Shown here: one piece after another, positions 7,156 to 15,982 of the stretch
How positions within the stretch are numbered: position 1 is the first letter of the stretch
How the letters are laid out: the number at the start of each line of letters is the position of its first letter
Notes under the pieces: generated by a model
The model's input: only the letters and a program-made list of their open reading frames with translations
Databases searched by the model: none
What the model was told of the DNA's origin: nothing
Program-made: the position numbers and the translations under genes
Assembly: GCA_964625145.1 (NCBI GenBank)
Contig: CAZVAQ010000043.1
Span: 1 to 23,821 of the forward strand
Length of the DNA: 23,821 bases
DNA from: CAYTRP01 sp964625145
GTDB taxonomy: Bacteria > Sumerlaeota > Sumerlaeia > SLMS01 > JAHLLQ01
Reading direction: 5' to 3'

Positions 7156-9985
7156 AGTGCACCCACTTCTTGCTCAGCCAGAGCTGGAACATCGTGATCG
7201 CCAGCACCACGATGAACAGGATCCACGCCATGGCGCTGGCCACGCCCATGTTCAGGTAGCGGAAGGCCTCGTTGAACAACTTGTAGGCGAAGAACAACGT
7301 CGAATCCGCCGGACCGCCGCGCGTCATGATGTAGGCCGGCTCGAAGATCTGGAAGATCCCGATCATGCCCATGATTGCGTTGAACAGGATGTAGGGACTC
7401 AACAGCGGCAGCGTGATGCGGAAGAACCGTTGCACCGGGTTCGCGCCATCGACGGCGGCGGCCTCGTAGTATGTGATCGGGATGTCCTTCAATCCGGCCA
7501 GCCAGATGATCATGCTGGCTCCGGTTCCCCACAGCATCATCAGGATCAATGACGGCTTGGACCACAATGGATCCAACAACCACGTCGGTGGATTGGACAC
7601 ACCCGCGCCGCGCAGCATGAAGTTGAGCAATCCGCGCGACGGATCAAAGATCCAGAACCACAACATGAACGCCGCCACGGCGGGCACGATGGCGGGCATG
7701 TAGAACAAGGTCCTGTACACACCGATCCCGCGGATGTTGGCGTCCAACAACATCGCCATCCCCAGGCCCAGCGCCATCGCAAGCGGCACCTGGAGCGCCA
7801 TGAACATCGTGTTGCCCAGACTGCGCCACAACAGCGGATCGGACCAGACGGTGCGCTCCACGACCGGGTCGAAATGCCTTCCCAGTAGGGTCACATAATT
7901 GTCCAAGCCGATGAACCGGGCCGGATTCAATACGTCATACCAGGCAAAACTGATGACCAGCGAGAACAGGATCGGCCCGCACCACAGGAAGACAAAACCG
8001 AGCAGCCACGGCGAGGCGCAGACGTATCCCTCGACCCAGCGGCGCCGTTTGGTGCCCAACCCGCGGTGGCGCCATTCCTGGCGCCATACAAGCACGCCAA
8101 CGAACAAGGCCACGGCGACCAGATACGATACAATCAGCAACTGCCACGGGACCAGCGGGCCATCCGGGGGATTCAGCACGGCATCCAACTGGCGCTGCAC
8201 TCGGCGCTTGCCGTAATTGAGTGCCTCGTAGGGCGTGGCCGAATGGCTGATGGCCGTCTCCGTCGCACGCACATGCTCCGACCACAGCACATTTCCCACC
8301 GGCGTGACGGGGCGATGGCGGCTGTGCTCCATCAAATCCATGAACGTCTGATAGGATTCCACCAATGCCGGCGACAGCGCTGGATTGTCGCGCACATAGC
8401 GTTGCTGGTACCACTCCAGGATGCGATGGTCCGCGTGCAGACGCGGGAAGAATTGCGATCCCTGCGCGCGCATCAGCGAAGCCTGCGCCTCGACAATTAT
8501 TTGCGAGGCCTCGACGGAACTGAGCCATCGCAGCAGCTCCCACGCCGCCTCCTTGTGTTCCGCCGTCGAGGGAATCGCGTGCGCCCAGCCGCCGCCCCAG
8601 CCGACCGGTATCATCCCCTCCGCGATGCGCCGCTCGGGAATTGGTGCCGCGGTCACGCCAAAGCGCTGGTCCGGGCGGAATTCGGTGATGTAGCGCAGGA
8701 AATAATCCACATCGATGATCATTGCGATGCGGCCGGACAGGAACGGATGCAGCGGTCCGGGTCCGGAGGCTTGTTGCTGCAGCGACCGCACACGGTCCGC
8801 TCCGCCCATCGCATCGTGCATGTCCGTCACCCACTCCAGCGCCTCGACGATCTCGATGCTGTCCAGCGTGACTTCCGTGCCATCCTCGCTCATGAACTGC
8901 GCGGCATTGGAAAACGCGTACATGTAGAGCCAACTGTTGCCCAAGAATGGCACGATCGCCACGTCCTGTAATTCACCAGATTGGCGAAAGCGCGTCAGCC
9001 GCGGGATATAGCTCTCCTGGTCGAAGATCTTCACCTCGACGCGTCCCTGCGCGAAACCGGGAAGCGCACTCGTCCCCGGCGGCTGCTCGCGCGCCAGGTC
9101 GATGCGCAGGCGTGTGGCATCCTCGATGACGGCTACGCGTCCGCGAAAGACGGACTGCCCCGCGACCAGGGCCACCACATCCCCCGCCCGCACACCGGCC
9201 GCATGCAGATCCGGCGCTGCGGCCGGTGCGACGTCGCCATTCACTCCCGGCCGCCGCGTGAAGGCTTCCACCGTCACCGTGCCGTTGGCTTCCGCGCGTC
9301 CCTGCGCATGCAGGCGCTTGCGCAGCATCTCCTCCCAACTCTTCGGCGGGCGCGGTGCTCCTGCGCGCGCGTTGCCCGCAATCACATCGGGATCGTCGGC
9401 GCCGTAAACAAACCCCGCGCGAATCAGCGCGTCATGGTTATAGTACATCGCCCGCGTGTCCGCATCGGCGGGGATGGCGTAGATGCCACCATTGAAGACC
9501 GCCTCGCTCCACGCGATTGGAAAGAAGTTCTCCTCGTGCACACCGTCCGGCCGGTCACGGTCCCTCTCGACGAATGGCTTCAAGTCCGTGAACGCGCCGC
9601 GGCTTGCCCATTCCACGATGGCAAACCGGTCGAACAGGATCAGGTCCGGTGGTACCTCGCCCGCGACGCTCAACAGAAACCGCGTCGGGTCGCCGGTGGT
9701 GTCCGCCACCGTGGCTGTCCCCATCACCACGCGATATTGCGGGTTGCGGCGGACGAATTCCTCGATGGCCGGGCGTGTGGCGTCCGCCGTCGGTCCCGGA
9801 TTTGTCCAGTACACAATCTCGGTGACGCCCTCTTCGCGGACATCGCGCGGTGGTTTGGGATACAGCAACCACGCGGCCACCAGCGCCAACGCCACCAGGA
9901 GCACGGTCCCATTGGAACCGGGTCGCCATTGCTTGATCCCCTGGAGCAAGAGCCGCCTCGCATTCGAGATGATTGAGCCCAGCAT
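7145..9985 (-). CDS. Fused solute-binding protein and MalF-type sugar ABC permease
   Basis: One 946-residue polypeptide carries two normally separate importer parts. A hydrophobic anchor at about residues 26-43 (VLLVALALVAAWLLYP) leads into a type-1 extracellular sugar-binding domain, about 55-600, with landmarks EIVYWTNPG, AIEEFVRRNP, PPDLILFDRFA, YAIPADADTRAMYYNHDAL, KSWEEML and VGWGGGWAHAIP. The binding domain is interrupted at about 235-322 by an extra beta-rich piece (AGVRAGDVVALVAGQ). A second helix at about 613-634 and a MalF-like permease follow to the C-terminus, with ASPWLLGF, RTLFYMPAIVP and the EAA loop YYEAAAVDGANPVQRFFRIT then LP. I prefer the ATG at 9985; an in-frame TTG at 10009 would add 8 residues, and neither has a clear Shine-Dalgarno. 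It lies upstream of and overlaps the MalG gene. No ATPase gene is in the window. The divergent mannosidase suggests mannosides as substrate (inference). Confidence 0.9.
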   Translation of the reverse strand: MLGSIISNARRLLLQGIKQWRPGSNGTVLLVALALVAAWLLYPKPPRDVREEGVTEIVYWTNPGPTADATRPAIEEFVRRNPQYRVVMGTATVADTTGDPTRFLLSVAGEVPPDLILFDRFAIVEWASRGAFTDLKPFVERDRDRPDGVHEENFFPIAWSEAVFNGGIYAIPADADTRAMYYNHDALIRAGFVYGADDPDVIAGNARAGAPRPPKSWEEMLRKRLHAQGRAEANGTVTVEAFTRRPGVNGDVAPAAAPDLHAAGVRAGDVVALVAGQSVFRGRVAVIEDATRLRIDLAREQPPGTSALPGFAQGRVEVKIFDQESYIPRLTRFRQSGELQDVAIVPFLGNSWLYMYAFSNAAQFMSEDGTEVTLDSIEIVEALEWVTDMHDAMGGADRVRSLQQQASGPGPLHPFLSGRIAMIIDVDYFLRYITEFRPDQRFGVTAAPIPERRIAEGMIPVGWGGGWAHAIPSTAEHKEAAWELLRWLSSVEASQIIVEAQASLMRAQGSQFFPRLHADHRILEWYQQRYVRDNPALSPALVESYQTFMDLMEHSRHRPVTPVGNVLWSEHVRATETAISHSATPYEALNYGKRRVQRQLDAVLNPPDGPLVPWQLLIVSYLVAVALFVGVLVWRQEWRHRGLGTKRRRWVEGYVCASPWLLGFVFLWCGPILFSLVISFAWYDVLNPARFIGLDNYVTLLGRHFDPVVERTVWSDPLLWRSLGNTMFMALQVPLAMALGLGMAMLLDANIRGIGVYRTLFYMPAIVPAVAAFMLWFWIFDPSRGLLNFMLRGAGVSNPPTWLLDPLWSKPSLILMMLWGTGASMIIWLAGLKDIPITYYEAAAVDGANPVQRFFRITLPLLSPYILFNAIMGMIGIFQIFEPAYIMTRGGPADSTLFFAYKLFNEAFRYLNMGVASAMAWILFIVVLAITMFQLWLSKKWVHYGN

Positions 9986-10118
9986 CCGAATTGCAAGGGG
10001 GCGGCACAACAGGGAAGACCACCCATGCCGCGGCCCCGGCCCTGCTTCCGGGATTGCGGCGCGCCGGTCCTTGGCGCACTAGTCACAGCACCCCAAGACC
10101 CCGGATCCGTATCCGCAC
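9986..10118. promoter_or_regulatory. Divergent control region between transporter and mannosidase
   Basis: These 133 bases must hold the promoters for both the leftward transporter operon and the rightward alpha-mannosidase. A dyad is visible: GCCGC (10027-10031) with GCGGC (10056-10060), enclosing CCCGG (10035-10039) with CCGGG (10048-10052). It could be an operator or simply reflect high GC. No regulator gene is adjacent and I could not assign -35/-10 boxes. Confidence 0.4.
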
Positions 10119-13100
10119 ATGACCACTACCCATCCCGGTGCCGCCGTCCTGCCTGTCATCCCCGACATCACCAAGACCCCGACGCTGTTTGTCGTGGCCA
10201 CATCCCACCTTGATACACAGTGGCGCTGGACTTTCCGGGACGTCGTCGAGCGCTACCTGCCGAAGACGCTGCGCGACAACTTCAAGCTGTTCGACGAGCA
10301 CCCCGACTACGTCTTCAGCTTCGAGGGCGCCTATCGGTACATGATGGCGAAGGAGTATTACCCCGCCGAGTACGAGCGCCTGAAGAAGTACGTTGCGGCC
10401 GGCCGTTGGTGGCCGTGCGGTTCATCCATCGATGCCGGTGATGTGAACACGGTTTCTCCCGAATCGCTCGTCCGCCAGATCCTTTACGGCAACGGCTTCT
10501 TCGCGCGCGAGTTTGGCTTCCGCAGCCGCGACATTTTTCTACCCGATTGCTTTGGCTTCGGCTGGGCACTTCCCTCCATCGCCGCGCATTGCGGCTTGAA
10601 GGGATTTTCGACGTCCAAACTTGAATGGGGATCGTCCTATGGCATTCCCTTTTCCGTGGGCTTCTGGGAAGGAGTCGATGGGCAGGGCCTCGTCGCGTGC
10701 ATCAACCCGGGGCAGTATTCCCGCGGCTTCGATCACGACCTATCCACCAACGAGAAGTGGATCGGCGCGATCAGCAAGACCGCGGAGGAGAGCGGCCTGC
10801 AAGTCGGTTTCAAGTATTTCGGCCTCGGCGACACGGGCGGCGCGCCGGACAAGGCCAGCGTCGAATGGCTCGAGAAGAGCATGGCGTCCGACGGCCCCAT
10901 CCGCGTCATCAGCGCACCGGCGGACCTGTTGTGCCGCACGTTGACGGACGAGCAGATCGCGCAGCTTCCGCGATGGAACAACGAGCTGCTCCTGATCGAG
11001 CATGGTGCCGGAACGTACACCTCCAACGCCGTCATGAAGGAGCTCAACCGTCGCAACGAGTTCCTCGCCGACGCGGCGGAGCGCGCCGCCGTGGTGGCGG
11101 ATTGGCTCGGTGGCCAGGAGTACCCGCGCGAGAAGCTCACCCGCGCGTGGGTGCGTTTCCTCGCCAACCAGATGCATGACATCCTGCCCGGCACGTGCAT
11201 TCCGCAGGCCTACGAGCTCTCCTACAACGACGAGGCGATCTCGCTGAACGAATTCAGCGGCGTGCTGAAGGCGTCGATCGGTGTGATGGCTGCGGCGCTG
11301 GATACCCGCACCCATGGCGTGCCCTATGTCGTCTACAACCCTTGCGGTTTCGAGCGGCAGGATCATGTGCGGATCATGCACCGTGGCGAAAAATCAGCGG
11401 GAGGCTGGCGCATGGTGGGGCCTGACGGCGACGCGGTTCCCATGTGGTCATGGCAGGGTGCACCGGGCATGTCCACAGTGATTCATTTCCTCGCCCGTGT
11501 GCCCGCAAATGGATTGGCCGTCTACCGATTGGAGCCGGGAGAAGTCGAGACTCCAAGCGAGTTGAGCCGGGGCGACAATTGGTTGGAGAACGCGTTCTAT
11601 CGTGTCGAGATCAACGAGTCGGGGCAGATTTCGCGGCTGTACGACAAACGTCTGCAACGCGAACTGCTTTCCGCGCCAATCCAGTTTCAGGTTCTCGATC
11701 ACGCGCCTCGCGAATGGCCCGCATGGACCATCGAATATGGCGACATCTCCCGCCCGCCGCGCGAGATACTTCGCGGGCCTGCGGAGATTCGCCGCCAAGG
11801 GAACACACCCACGCAGGTGGGTCTGTCCGTCACAAGCCGTTCCGAATCCGTCACCATCACCCAGTTCATCACATTGAGCGCGGGCGATGCTGGCGATCGG
11901 GTGGAGATCGAGGTTTCCGTGAACTGGAATGCAAGGGCCTCGTTGCTCAAGGCAGCGTTCCCCGTCGCCGCGCGAAATGAGAAGGCCACCTATGACCTTG
12001 GCCTTGGCGTGATCGAACGCGGCATCAATCACGAACGCCTGCACGAGGTCCCCGCGCTCTCGTGGGCCGGCATCACGGACAAATCGGGCAACTTTGGCGT
12101 GGCGATCCTGTCCGATGGAAAGTATGGATGGGATCATCCAGACGAGGGCATGTTGCGGCTGACCATGCTGCACACTCCGGGCATGCGCGGCTTCAAGTGC
12201 CGTCTCGGCGGAACCACCTTCACGGACTATTTCCAGGACCAGGCAACGCTCGACCACGGCCATCACTCGATTCGCTTTGCCATCATGGGACACGCGGGTG
12301 ATTGGCGCGCGGGGCGCGTGCCGGATGTGGCGGAGCGGTTCAGCCAGCCGCTGCAGGCATTCAAGGCCGTCGCCTCCGATGGTCGCCTGGGGCGGCAATT
12401 CTCGTTTGCCCGTGCCAGCGATGGCGTGCGCATCGCCGCCATCAAGAAGGCAGAGGAAAGCGGGGAGATCATCGTGCGCGTGCAGGAAACCGGCGGCAGT
12501 GCAGTCGACGATGCCGTGTTGTCGCTTGCCGCGCCGATTGTCGCCGCGCGCGAAGTCAACGGGCAGGAGGAGCCTCTCAAGCAATCGGACCTTGGCGAGG
12601 CGCAACTGCTCGACGGGAGGTTGCACTTCCGCCTGACGCGTCATCGCCAGCGCGCCTTTGCGATCAAGCTCGCCGAACCATCCACGCGCGTTGCCACGCC
12701 GCGATGCGAACCCGTGGATGTTCCGTTCGACATCTGCGCGATGAGTTACGACGCGGACAGAAGTGCGGGGGATTTTGACCGCGGACGCTCCTATCCAGCA
12801 GAGCAGATCCCTGCCGTGCTGCGCACCGATGGCGTGGAGTTTCGCATCGGGCGCGCAGGACGCGGCCAGGTGAACGCTCTCGTTTGCGCGGGCCAGCGCA
12901 TTGACTTGCCTGATGGGGACTTCGACACGCTGCACCTGCTTGCCGCTTGCGTGGATGGCAACGTGCGCGATTACTGTTGGCTGGATGATGAGCCGGTGTT
13001 GATCGCGGTGGCGGATTGGCGCGCTCCCCTGTCTGATCTGCGAACCCAGCTCGCAAGTCGCAGGTTGCGCGACGCATCGGAGAATCGCGGGTCCGACCCG

Positions 13101-13322
13101 CTCCTGGATAGTCCACCGCTCGCCTGGGTCGGATCGCATCATCACATCGGCGATCCCGACCGCGATGTGGTTTACGCGCCGTGCTTTCTCTTCCGCAACA
13201 GCGTGGCGCTGGCGCAGCCTGTGAAGTCGTTGACCCTGCCGCGCAATGCGAAGGTGCGCGTGTTCGCCATCACCCTCGCCCGCCATGGCGAAGCACAGGC
13301 AACAGTGCTCACCGGCCGGTGA
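10119..13322 (+). CDS. Glycoside hydrolase family 38 alpha-mannosidase
   Basis: Retaining exo-acting alpha-mannosidase of family GH38, 1067 residues. The N-terminal catalytic domain has the zinc-binding SHLDTQWRW (H30, D32) and the nucleophile region FLPDCFGFGWALP (D143, by family analogy). Further family blocks are EHGAGTYTSNAVMKELNRR (about 294-312) and FLANQMHDILPG (about 347-358; H353 and D354 probably complete the metal site). C-terminal beta domains typical of GH38 follow; a block around residues 840-1067 is less familiar. There is no signal peptide, so the enzyme should be cytoplasmic and act on imported oligosaccharides. It is divergent from the sugar ABC operon and 36 bases upstream of hldD. 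The start is the ATG at 10119, with no strong Shine-Dalgarno. The substrate could also be another mannoside such as mannosylglycerate; sequence alone does not decide. Confidence 0.93.
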   Translation: MTTTHPGAAVLPVIPDITKTPTLFVVATSHLDTQWRWTFRDVVERYLPKTLRDNFKLFDEHPDYVFSFEGAYRYMMAKEYYPAEYERLKKYVAAGRWWPCGSSIDAGDVNTVSPESLVRQILYGNGFFAREFGFRSRDIFLPDCFGFGWALPSIAAHCGLKGFSTSKLEWGSSYGIPFSVGFWEGVDGQGLVACINPGQYSRGFDHDLSTNEKWIGAISKTAEESGLQVGFKYFGLGDTGGAPDKASVEWLEKSMASDGPIRVISAPADLLCRTLTDEQIAQLPRWNNELLLIEHGAGTYTSNAVMKELNRRNEFLADAAERAAVVADWLGGQEYPREKLTRAWVRFLANQMHDILPGTCIPQAYELSYNDEAISLNEFSGVLKASIGVMAAALDTRTHGVPYVVYNPCGFERQDHVRIMHRGEKSAGGWRMVGPDGDAVPMWSWQGAPGMSTVIHFLARVPANGLAVYRLEPGEVETPSELSRGDNWLENAFYRVEINESGQISRLYDKRLQRELLSAPIQFQVLDHAPREWPAWTIEYGDISRPPREILRGPAEIRRQGNTPTQVGLSVTSRSESVTITQFITLSAGDAGDRVEIEVSVNWNARASLLKAAFPVAARNEKATYDLGLGVIERGINHERLHEVPALSWAGITDKSGNFGVAILSDGKYGWDHPDEGMLRLTMLHTPGMRGFKCRLGGTTFTDYFQDQATLDHGHHSIRFAIMGHAGDWRAGRVPDVAERFSQPLQAFKAVASDGRLGRQFSFARASDGVRIAAIKKAEESGEIIVRVQETGGSAVDDAVLSLAAPIVAAREVNGQEEPLKQSDLGEAQLLDGRLHFRLTRHRQRAFAIKLAEPSTRVATPRCEPVDVPFDICAMSYDADRSAGDFDRGRSYPAEQIPAVLRTDGVEFRIGRAGRGQVNALVCAGQRIDLPDGDFDTLHLLAACVDGNVRDYCWLDDEPVLIAVADWRAPLSDLRTQLASRRLRDASENRGSDPLLDSPPLAWVGSHHHIGDPDRDVVYAPCFLFRNSVALAQPVKSLTLPRNAKVRVFAITLARHGEAQATVLTGR

Positions 13323-13358
13323 GCCGGACTACGAACATACTCCACACGGTTAAGGCAC

Positions 13359-14381
13359 ATGACTTCCTCCACACCACGCATTCTCGTCACCGGCGCGATG
13401 GGTTTCATCGGCAGCCGCCTCGTTCGCCGGCTGAACGCGTTGGGTCATCGCAACGTTGTCGCCGCTGACATCCTCGGCCGCTCGGGGAAATGGCGCAATC
13501 TGCTCGGGGCGGACTGTGAACTGCTCGATGTCGCGGCGCTCGTGGACATGGATTCCATTCCGTCCCCCGCCTTGGCGGGCGCCTTGCGCGATCATGCGGA
13601 GCTGCTCGCCGCGGATCTCGGATCCTTCGACGTTGTCTACCATCTTGGCGCATGCAGCGACACCCGCGAGGAGGACGCCGGCTACCTCTTCCGCAACAAC
13701 TTCGCCTTCTCCGCCCTGCTGTACGAAGCCGTGCGCATCGCCAATCCCGCCGTTCGTTTTGTGTACGCCTCCAGCGCCGCGACCTATGGCGATGGCTCGA
13801 ACGGATTCCGCGAAGGGAACGAACGCTTCCTGCGTCCGCTCAATGGATATGCGTGGTCCAAGATGATCTTCGACGGATGGCTCGCGAGGCATGACTTCGC
13901 CGGTGCCGCGGGGCTCAAGTACTTCAACGTCTATGGCCCCGGCGAGAAGCATAAAGGCCCCATGGCCAGCATGGTTTCGCAAGGCTTGGAGCAGATGCTC
14001 GCCCACGGTGAGATACGCCTCTTCCGCGGCACGCTCGACATGACGCGCGACTTCATCCATGTGGACGATGCCGTCAACGCGACCATCCACCTGGCCTTCG
14101 ACGCCGTGCACTCCACCGGCCTGTTCAACGTCGGCACCGGTCGCGAGACCACCTGGCGCGAATTGGCAGAAGGTGTGCAAGCAGCAGCTCGTGAAGTCCT
14201 CGGCATCCCCAACCCGCGCCTCGCCCTCATCGATCCACCGGCAGCCCTCATGGCCCAATACCAAACCCGCACTGTCGCCGACATCACCCGCCTCCGCTCC
14301 ACCGGCTACAAGGACCCCATGCGCGACATCCACCAGGGAGCCATGGAAACTGCGAGAGAGTTCCGGGTTGCCACGCACTGA
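13359..14381 (+). CDS. hldD: ADP-L-glycero-D-manno-heptose 6-epimerase
   Basis: Short-chain dehydrogenase/reductase-type epimerase that converts ADP-D-glycero-D-manno-heptose to the L,D form, the heptose donor for lipopolysaccharide inner core. The 340 residues show the Rossmann NADP-binding motif GAMGFIGSR near the N-terminus, HLGACSDTREED (HldD has HEGACSSTTEWD), the active-site segment YASSAATYGDG, YAWSKMIFD with the Tyr-X3-Lys pair, and the HldD-specific YFNVYGPGEKHKGPMASM. The family similarity is strong along the full length. The ATG at 13359 has AAGG just upstream. It follows the mannosidase by 36 bases on the same strand, so co-transcription is likely. Its presence is the best evidence for an LPS-bearing outer membrane. 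Confidence 0.93.
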   Translation: MTSSTPRILVTGAMGFIGSRLVRRLNALGHRNVVAADILGRSGKWRNLLGADCELLDVAALVDMDSIPSPALAGALRDHAELLAADLGSFDVVYHLGACSDTREEDAGYLFRNNFAFSALLYEAVRIANPAVRFVYASSAATYGDGSNGFREGNERFLRPLNGYAWSKMIFDGWLARHDFAGAAGLKYFNVYGPGEKHKGPMASMVSQGLEQMLAHGEIRLFRGTLDMTRDFIHVDDAVNATIHLAFDAVHSTGLFNVGTGRETTWRELAEGVQAAAREVLGIPNPRLALIDPPAALMAQYQTRTVADITRLRSTGYKDPMRDIHQGAMETAREFRVATH

Positions 14382-14416
14382 TTCGCTCCCCACACGACCA
14401 TCCACGCCATTCCGCT

Positions 14417-14459
14417 CTTTATCCTTTAGCCTTCATCCTTTATCCTTCATCCTTCCCCC
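14417..14459. repeat. Heptamer repeat tract, copy 1
   Basis: Read on the minus strand this is a run of 7-base units: GAAGGAT, GAAGGAT, AAAGGAT, GAAGGCT, AAAGGAT, AAAG. It fills most of the gap between hldD and the histidine kinase gene. The same unit family is found at 18856-18945 and 19039-19085. Confidence 0.8.
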
Positions 14460-14472
14460 TTCACTCTTCCCC

Positions 14473-15918
14473 ATGCTCTCCCTCCCTTCCCGCCTTGGTA
14501 CCACTGGTGTCGCCGCGCGAATGGCGGTGGGGATTCTGGCGTTGTTGCTGTTGCTGGCAAACCTGGGCAGTTGCGCGATGTTCCTGCACATGGCGAGCAC
14601 GCAGGAGCGGTTGCTCGAGGACAGTCTCGAATCGACGGCGGCCGTCATCGCGGGCGCCTTGCCGGAAGACACGCTCTTCCCCCTCACCATCTCCTTTGAT
14701 GATGTTTCCGGCACCACCGACCTGCTCCTGTTGGCGAGCTACCAGGACACCCTCTCTGGCGAGGCCCTGGCCGAGGCCGTCAGCTCCGCTTCCGACCGCG
14801 CGGAATCCTTCGACATCTCGCTCCTGTCCCCCGATGGTTGGATCATCATCGATCGAAGAGGCTATCGCCTGGAGCCGCTTCCCCATGAGGAGTATCTCGC
14901 CGACCGCGAGTTGATTCTTCAAGCCGCCGAAGGCGTCACCGCCAGCAGCAGCCGTCGTCCGTCGCCGCTTGGCAAGCGCGTGTACGAGCCGCTCTTCACA
15001 ACCGATGGCGAAGGCGAGCAACGCGTCGTCGGTCTCCTGCGTCTGCGGACCGATCCCGGCATCCAAGGGCCCTATCGCCGCATCGCCCGCCGCACATTCT
15101 GGACAACGCTCGCCACCACCGTGCTGATTCTTGCCGTCTGGTGGCTGTTGTCGTCGCTCATCAAGCGCGCGACCGATGCCGAACGCATCGCGCAGCAATC
15201 CGATCGCCTGCGCGCGCTCGGCACCGTCACCGCCGGCATTGCGCATGAGATCCGCAATCCACTCGGGATCCTCGCGCTCACGGCGGAGGAACTGCGCGCG
15301 CTCCTACCCAAGCTCGCCGATCATCCCACCCGTCCGGATCTGGAACAGGTGGCCGACGACTTGCGCGCCGAGACGCGTCGCCTGCGCGATCTCACGGACC
15401 AGTTCCTGGATTTCACGCGCGGTGAATCCGGGACCAGGAATGCCCGACCGGCGGACCTCGCCCGCGCGGCCGTCGAGACCGCCCGTCTCTTCGAGAAGGG
15501 GCTCCCCGCCGGGATGCAGCTCGATGTGGAGGCGCCGCCCGATCCGATTCTCGTTCCGCTCGGCGACAACCGCATCCGCCAAGTCCTGCTCAACCTGCTG
15601 CGCAACGCCCAGGAGGCATTGGGCAATTCCGGCGCCGGCCGCATCCGCGTGCGCGTCCTTCGCGAGGGCCGCATCGCCATCGCCGAAGTGACGGACAACG
15701 GCCCCGGCATGGACAGCGCCACCCTGGCCCGCGTGTTCGACCCCTTTTTCACCACCCGCGAGACGGGCACCGGCCTCGGCCTGTCCCTCAGCCGCAGCCT
15801 GGCCGAAGCCGTTGGCGGCACCCTCGAACTGCAAAGCCGCCCCGGCACCGGAACCACCGCGCGGTTGGTGCTGCCGGTCCAGGGGGGCGACTCATCGCAG
15901 CCCGCCCCCTCCGGTTGA
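14473..15918 (+). CDS. Membrane-bound sensor histidine kinase
   Basis: A 481-residue two-component sensor. Transmembrane helix 1 is at about residues 17-40, followed by a periplasmic sensor domain of about 165 residues with no recognised family (it contains DISLLSPDGWIIIDRRGYRL, PAS/Cache-like in look), then helix 2 at about 209-230. The HisKA dimerisation domain follows with the phosphoacceptor block GIAHEIRNPLG (H258), then the HATPase domain with N box NLLRNAQEAL, G1 box DNGPGM, F box FDPFFTTRETG and G2 box GTGLGLSLS. The boxes are intact and resemble the NtrB/ZraS-like group. The ATG at 14473 opens the first helix; the open frame upstream overlaps hldD and is not protein-like. No response regulator is in the window, so this is an orphan kinase here. 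The amidase gene starts 65 bases downstream on the same strand. Confidence 0.92.
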   Translation: MLSLPSRLGTTGVAARMAVGILALLLLLANLGSCAMFLHMASTQERLLEDSLESTAAVIAGALPEDTLFPLTISFDDVSGTTDLLLLASYQDTLSGEALAEAVSSASDRAESFDISLLSPDGWIIIDRRGYRLEPLPHEEYLADRELILQAAEGVTASSSRRPSPLGKRVYEPLFTTDGEGEQRVVGLLRLRTDPGIQGPYRRIARRTFWTTLATTVLILAVWWLLSSLIKRATDAERIAQQSDRLRALGTVTAGIAHEIRNPLGILALTAEELRALLPKLADHPTRPDLEQVADDLRAETRRLRDLTDQFLDFTRGESGTRNARPADLARAAVETARLFEKGLPAGMQLDVEAPPDPILVPLGDNRIRQVLLNLLRNAQEALGNSGAGRIRVRVLREGRIAIAEVTDNGPGMDSATLARVFDPFFTTRETGTGLGLSLSRSLAEAVGGTLELQSRPGTGTTARLVLPVQGGDSSQPAPSG

Positions 15919-15982
15919 CGCCCGGTCTCCTCCCGGTCATCTGTGTCCGGCAACGTGTCCAAATTCCGAACGGTGACCGCTC

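Noticed and set aside
9986..10118. Sigma-70 promoter assignment in the divergent region
   Set aside because: No hexamer pair with acceptable spacing stood out on either strand, so I marked only the region.
11448..13286. 612-codon minus-strand open frame opposite the alpha-mannosidase
   Set aside because: Antisense to strongly conserved GH38 sequence, rich in His/Arg/Ala with no recognisable domain.
14059..14472. N-terminal extension of the histidine kinase by 138 codons
   Set aside because: It overlaps hldD in another frame and is Ser/Pro/Thr-rich. The kinase begins naturally at 14473 just before its first membrane helix.
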